Positions 5,817-7,877 of a stretch of 7,877 nt of DNA are shown piece by piece (the stretch's first letter is position 1; each line of letters starts with the position of its first letter). The DNA is from Phycisphaerae bacterium (GTDB taxonomy: Bacteria; Planctomycetota; Phycisphaerae; Phycisphaerales; UBA1924). Made by a program: the position numbers and the translations under genes. The notes beneath the pieces are model-generated. The model did no database searches. It was given only the letters and a program-made list of their open reading frames with translations, and was not told the DNA's origin. Where the stretch lies: assembly GCA_016794945.1 (NCBI GenBank), contig JAEUIX010000269.1, positions 1 to 7,877 on the forward strand. The letters are read 5' to 3'.

Positions 5817-5866
5817 CCCGCCGGTAGGCCCTTCTTCGGAAGGCCGCGCCGGCGGGTTGCTTTTTT
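5817..5866 (+). terminator. intrinsic terminator of tRNA-Arg
   Basis: CCCGCCGG (5817-5824) pairs with CCGGCGGG (5849-5856). Inside, GGCCCTTC and GAAGGCC form a second helix with one bulged C, capped by a C(UUCG)G tetraloop (5834-5839). A six-T run at 5861-5866 follows. It begins 2 nt after the tRNA. The opposite strand has no T-run, so it acts only on rightward transcripts. Confidence 0.88.
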
Positions 5867-5924
5867 GGTCGGTCGAAGGCCGAAGCGCCGCAACCGGGAC
5901 CCCAAGGCGGCCGCACCGGCGGTC

Positions 5925-7139
5925 TCACGTCCCGTTCGGGTCGGCGGTCCGCCGGTGCGACGGCGACAGGCCGTACCACGCCATGCGAACGGCGAAGCGG
6001 GCGGCGCGGTACGCCGACGTGTACCAGTTGCGCACGCGCCCGAAGTCGCGCCGCAGCACCCAGGGAACGTCGCGCCGCAGGTTCACCGGGTAGACCCGCG
6101 CGAACCAGAGCGATCCCCGGGGACTGGTCGCGTCGGTGTGAACCAGGTCGACCGCGTCCTGCTGTGAGCGGTGCCGGATACGGTCGCGAGCCGCTTCGAT
6201 CGCGTCCTTCAGGCAGGTGGAGCGGGGTGGTTCCCCCAGCACGTCGAGCACCAGCGCCAGCACATTGAGCACGATCACTTCGGTGCGCTCCGGTCGCCGG
6301 CGGGCCAGAAGGCCCGGCCAATCCGCCGAAGCACCGACCGTCACCAGCCACTGCCGAACGTCCATCAGGTGCTTGAGGCGGCAGGCGCCGCGCGCGATGT
6401 CCTCGGCGATGGAGATGCACAGAAGCGTCAGCGTGTGCTCGTCGCTCGGCACCGCACACGGGCCCGCGGCGCCGTCGACCCGGAGTGCGCCGGCCCAGAC
6501 CGAGTCTTCCGCGATGCGATATCCCGGCGCGCGACGCAGGCACCAGTGCAGGTCGAGACGAGCATCGTCGCGCGCCAGGGCGAAGGCGTGGTCGGTGGCC
6601 AGCGTGTGGCGGTCGACCGCCGGTCCGACCGACGTCTCCCGCACCCGCCGGGCCTTGGGGCCAAAGCCAAGGTCCATCAGCACCGCCAGCGCGCGGTCCG
6701 TGTCCGACCATCGGACAAGGATGTCGGCGTCCGCCGTGCGACGGGCGGTCGCTTCCCCGTAGTACCGTTCGGCCAGCGGCGTGCCCTTGAGCACCATGCT
6801 CCCGAGCCCGGCGGCGGACAGAGCCGAGATCGCGTCGCGGGTCGCCCGGACCAGCGCCCGGTCACGCGCAGCCGTGCGTTCGCGCTCGGCGACGAGCCCC
6901 GGGAGGGCCGCGGCCGGGAGGATGTCGAGCCGCCCGCTCGCTCGCCACAGAACGGTGTGCGCAAGCTGCTGGCCGATGACGTACCGGGCCCAGGCCTCGG
7001 CCTCCGGGGAGGTCATTTCTCCCGCGATGCGGGCGGCCTCGATCGAATCACCCCGGACCACGGCTCTCAGCAGCGGCAGGCACCGGGCGGTTGGCGGCGG
7101 GATCGCCACGGGCCGAGACGTGGTCGGGCGGAGGCTCAC
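5925..7139 (-). CDS. nucleotidyltransferase family protein (NTP_transf_5-like)
   Basis: This 404-residue protein looks like the NTP_transf_5 family, a divergent Pol-beta-type nucleotidyltransferase fold often encoded in polysaccharide or peptide-modification loci. Visible motifs are VLKGTPLAERYYG (116-128, the 'LKG' segment replacing the usual GS motif), RRTADADILV (133-142) with Asp137 and Asp139 as the likely metal-binding DxD, DLHWCL (196-201), and LKHLMDVRQWL (255-265). These fit the family order. The biochemical activity of the family is not firmly known to me. The C-terminal 60 residues are basic and aromatic (about 342-392) and might associate with membrane or nucleic acid. The GTG at 7139 is chosen because its GTGA overlaps the stop of the upstream glycosyltransferase and a GGAG lies 8 nt before it. 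It ends facing the tRNA terminator. Confidence 0.82.
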   Translation of the reverse strand: MSLRPTTSRPVAIPPPTARCLPLLRAVVRGDSIEAARIAGEMTSPEAEAWARYVIGQQLAHTVLWRASGRLDILPAAALPGLVAERERTAARDRALVRATRDAISALSAAGLGSMVLKGTPLAERYYGEATARRTADADILVRWSDTDRALAVLMDLGFGPKARRVRETSVGPAVDRHTLATDHAFALARDDARLDLHWCLRRAPGYRIAEDSVWAGALRVDGAAGPCAVPSDEHTLTLLCISIAEDIARGACRLKHLMDVRQWLVTVGASADWPGLLARRRPERTEVIVLNVLALVLDVLGEPPRSTCLKDAIEAARDRIRHRSQQDAVDLVHTDATSPRGSLWFARVYPVNLRRDVPWVLRRDFGRVRNWYTSAYRAARFAVRMAWYGLSPSHRRTADPNGT

Positions 7140-7877
7140 GGCCCGCGCTCCAGCAGGCTCGCGGTGGTGCGTGCGCCGTCGAGATTCAGTCCGTGCCCGG
7201 CGGTGGGGGGCCCGTCGAGCGCCGTGTGGATGGCCCTGGCCAGCGTCCGTTCGTTCAGGTCATCTTCGGGCACGACGTGGATCAGCCCCCGCTCGGCCAG
7301 CAGCGCGGCGCGCGCTACCTGGTCGCTCATGTTGGAACGGGGCACCATCACCGCCCGAACACCCCCACCCAGCACGGTCGTGCAGGTGTTGTACCCCGCA
7401 TGGCTCACCGAAAGCACGGCACGGCGCATCCAACCGGCGAACGCCGCGTCAAACGGCGTCCGCACAACCCGGTCGGCGAGCGCCGGCGCCGCGGAAACGC
7501 CCGGGGAAAACGGCGGCGCGGAGACGACCATAGCCGATTCCGCGAGCGCCGTGTGCAGACTGGCCGAGGGCCACGCCCGCTCGGCGACGGCCTGCAAGCG
7601 CCCGTCGCCGGCTCCGCCGCCGCTGGTCAGCACGCAGCCATCGGCCGCGCCGTGCGGCAGTGGCGGCGACGGTCCGTCCACTCGTTCCGCGACCAGACCC
7701 GTGTACCGCACGGGCACGGGCAAGCCTCGTGCCCAGGGCGTGTGCTGTTCGATGGTTGCCAGTGCGGGGTCGCCGTGCACCAGCACGCCGTCGAACCACT
7801 CGGCCAGCACGGCGGGCGCCGCAACGGCCAGATCGGCCGGCGTTCGGTCCAGGATTGCTGGCGTGATGATGTCCCTG
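7136..7877 (-). CDS. glycosyltransferase, COG4671/MurG-like, C-terminal part (5' end outside window)
   Basis: The 246 visible residues are open to the right window edge, so the N-terminal acceptor domain and start are not seen. The visible part resembles the C-terminal, nucleotide-sugar-binding half of GT-B enzymes of the 'predicted glycosyltransferase' group: FDGVLVHGDPAL, RYTGLVAE, then VLTSGGGAGDGRL as the start of the second Rossmann domain. SHAGYNTCTTVLGGGVRAVM and SDQVARAALLAERGL follow, equivalent to the SRAG...ELLA..P and DQ..NA segments of MurG. A plausible role is transfer of a sugar in exopolysaccharide or surface-glycan assembly; donor and acceptor are unknown. Its TGA overlaps the GTG start of the downstream nucleotidyltransferase gene by 4 nt, implying coupled translation and a shared pathway. 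The N-most visible residues begin RDIITPAILD. Confidence 0.85.
   Translation of the reverse strand, partial: RDIITPAILDRTPADLAVAAPAVLAEWFDGVLVHGDPALATIEQHTPWARGLPVPVRYTGLVAERVDGPSPPLPHGAADGCVLTSGGGAGDGRLQAVAERAWPSASLHTALAESAMVVSAPPFSPGVSAAPALADRVVRTPFDAAFAGWMRRAVLSVSHAGYNTCTTVLGGGVRAVMVPRSNMSDQVARAALLAERGLIHVVPEDDLNERTLARAIHTALDGPPTAGHGLNLDGARTTASLLERGP

Noticed and set aside
5741..5866. tRNA-Arg as an integration site for a mobile element
   Set aside because: There is no integrase gene, no direct repeat of the tRNA 3' end in the window, and the tRNA is followed directly by its own terminator.
5817..5866. Hairpin as a bidirectional terminator also serving the leftward nucleotidyltransferase gene
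   Set aside because: On the minus strand the hairpin is followed by AACACG with no T-run, so only the rightward direction is supported.

Overview
The window is a GC-rich stretch (roughly two thirds G+C, judged by eye) of what looks like ordinary bacterial chromosome. Gene content and protein style (a GldA-type ABC ATPase, PrmC with its N-terminal WTTRRL..WMTEAFGRKG segment, a kinase-less PAS-GAF-receiver protein, a COG4671-type glycosyltransferase) suggest a planctomycete, perhaps of the Phycisphaerae. That placement is an inference from sequence style, not a search. There is no integrase, transposase, phage gene or CRISPR array.

Left part (1-2647): the N-terminal 248 residues of a GldA-like ABC transporter ATPase run leftward off the window edge. 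It is divergent from a 583-residue rightward signalling protein. Between them lie 149 bp containing a perfect 9-bp inverted repeat. The signalling protein has a pseudo-receiver-like N-terminus, a PAS domain, a GAF domain, a segment resembling a histidine-kinase dimerisation helix with Gly where His is expected, and a complete receiver domain, with no kinase ATPase domain.

Middle part (2649-5814): a leftward cluster rpsT - CPBP membrane protease - birA - prmC. birA and prmC overlap by 4 nt (GTGA), the protease and birA are 3 nt apart, and prmC ends 1 nt from the convergent signalling gene. Upstream of rpsT, a 156-bp region carries a sigma-70-like promoter and two leader stem-loops for rpsT on the minus strand. 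A divergent promoter in the same region drives tRNA-Arg(ACG) on the plus strand, and the tRNA gene ends in a strong intrinsic terminator with a UUCG tetraloop.

Right part (5925-7877): two leftward genes, again coupled by a 4-nt GTGA overlap. One is a glycosyltransferase of the COG4671/MurG-like kind (5' end outside the window). The other is a nucleotidyltransferase-fold protein of the NTP_transf_5 type. They probably belong to an exopolysaccharide or surface-glycan locus that continues to the right.

Most of the content is housekeeping. The observations most worth a second look are the degenerate kinase/receiver protein, the rpsT leader, and the glycosyltransferase-nucleotidyltransferase pair. 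I see no clear evidence for a wholly new system. No stretch longer than about 160 bp lacks a gene.
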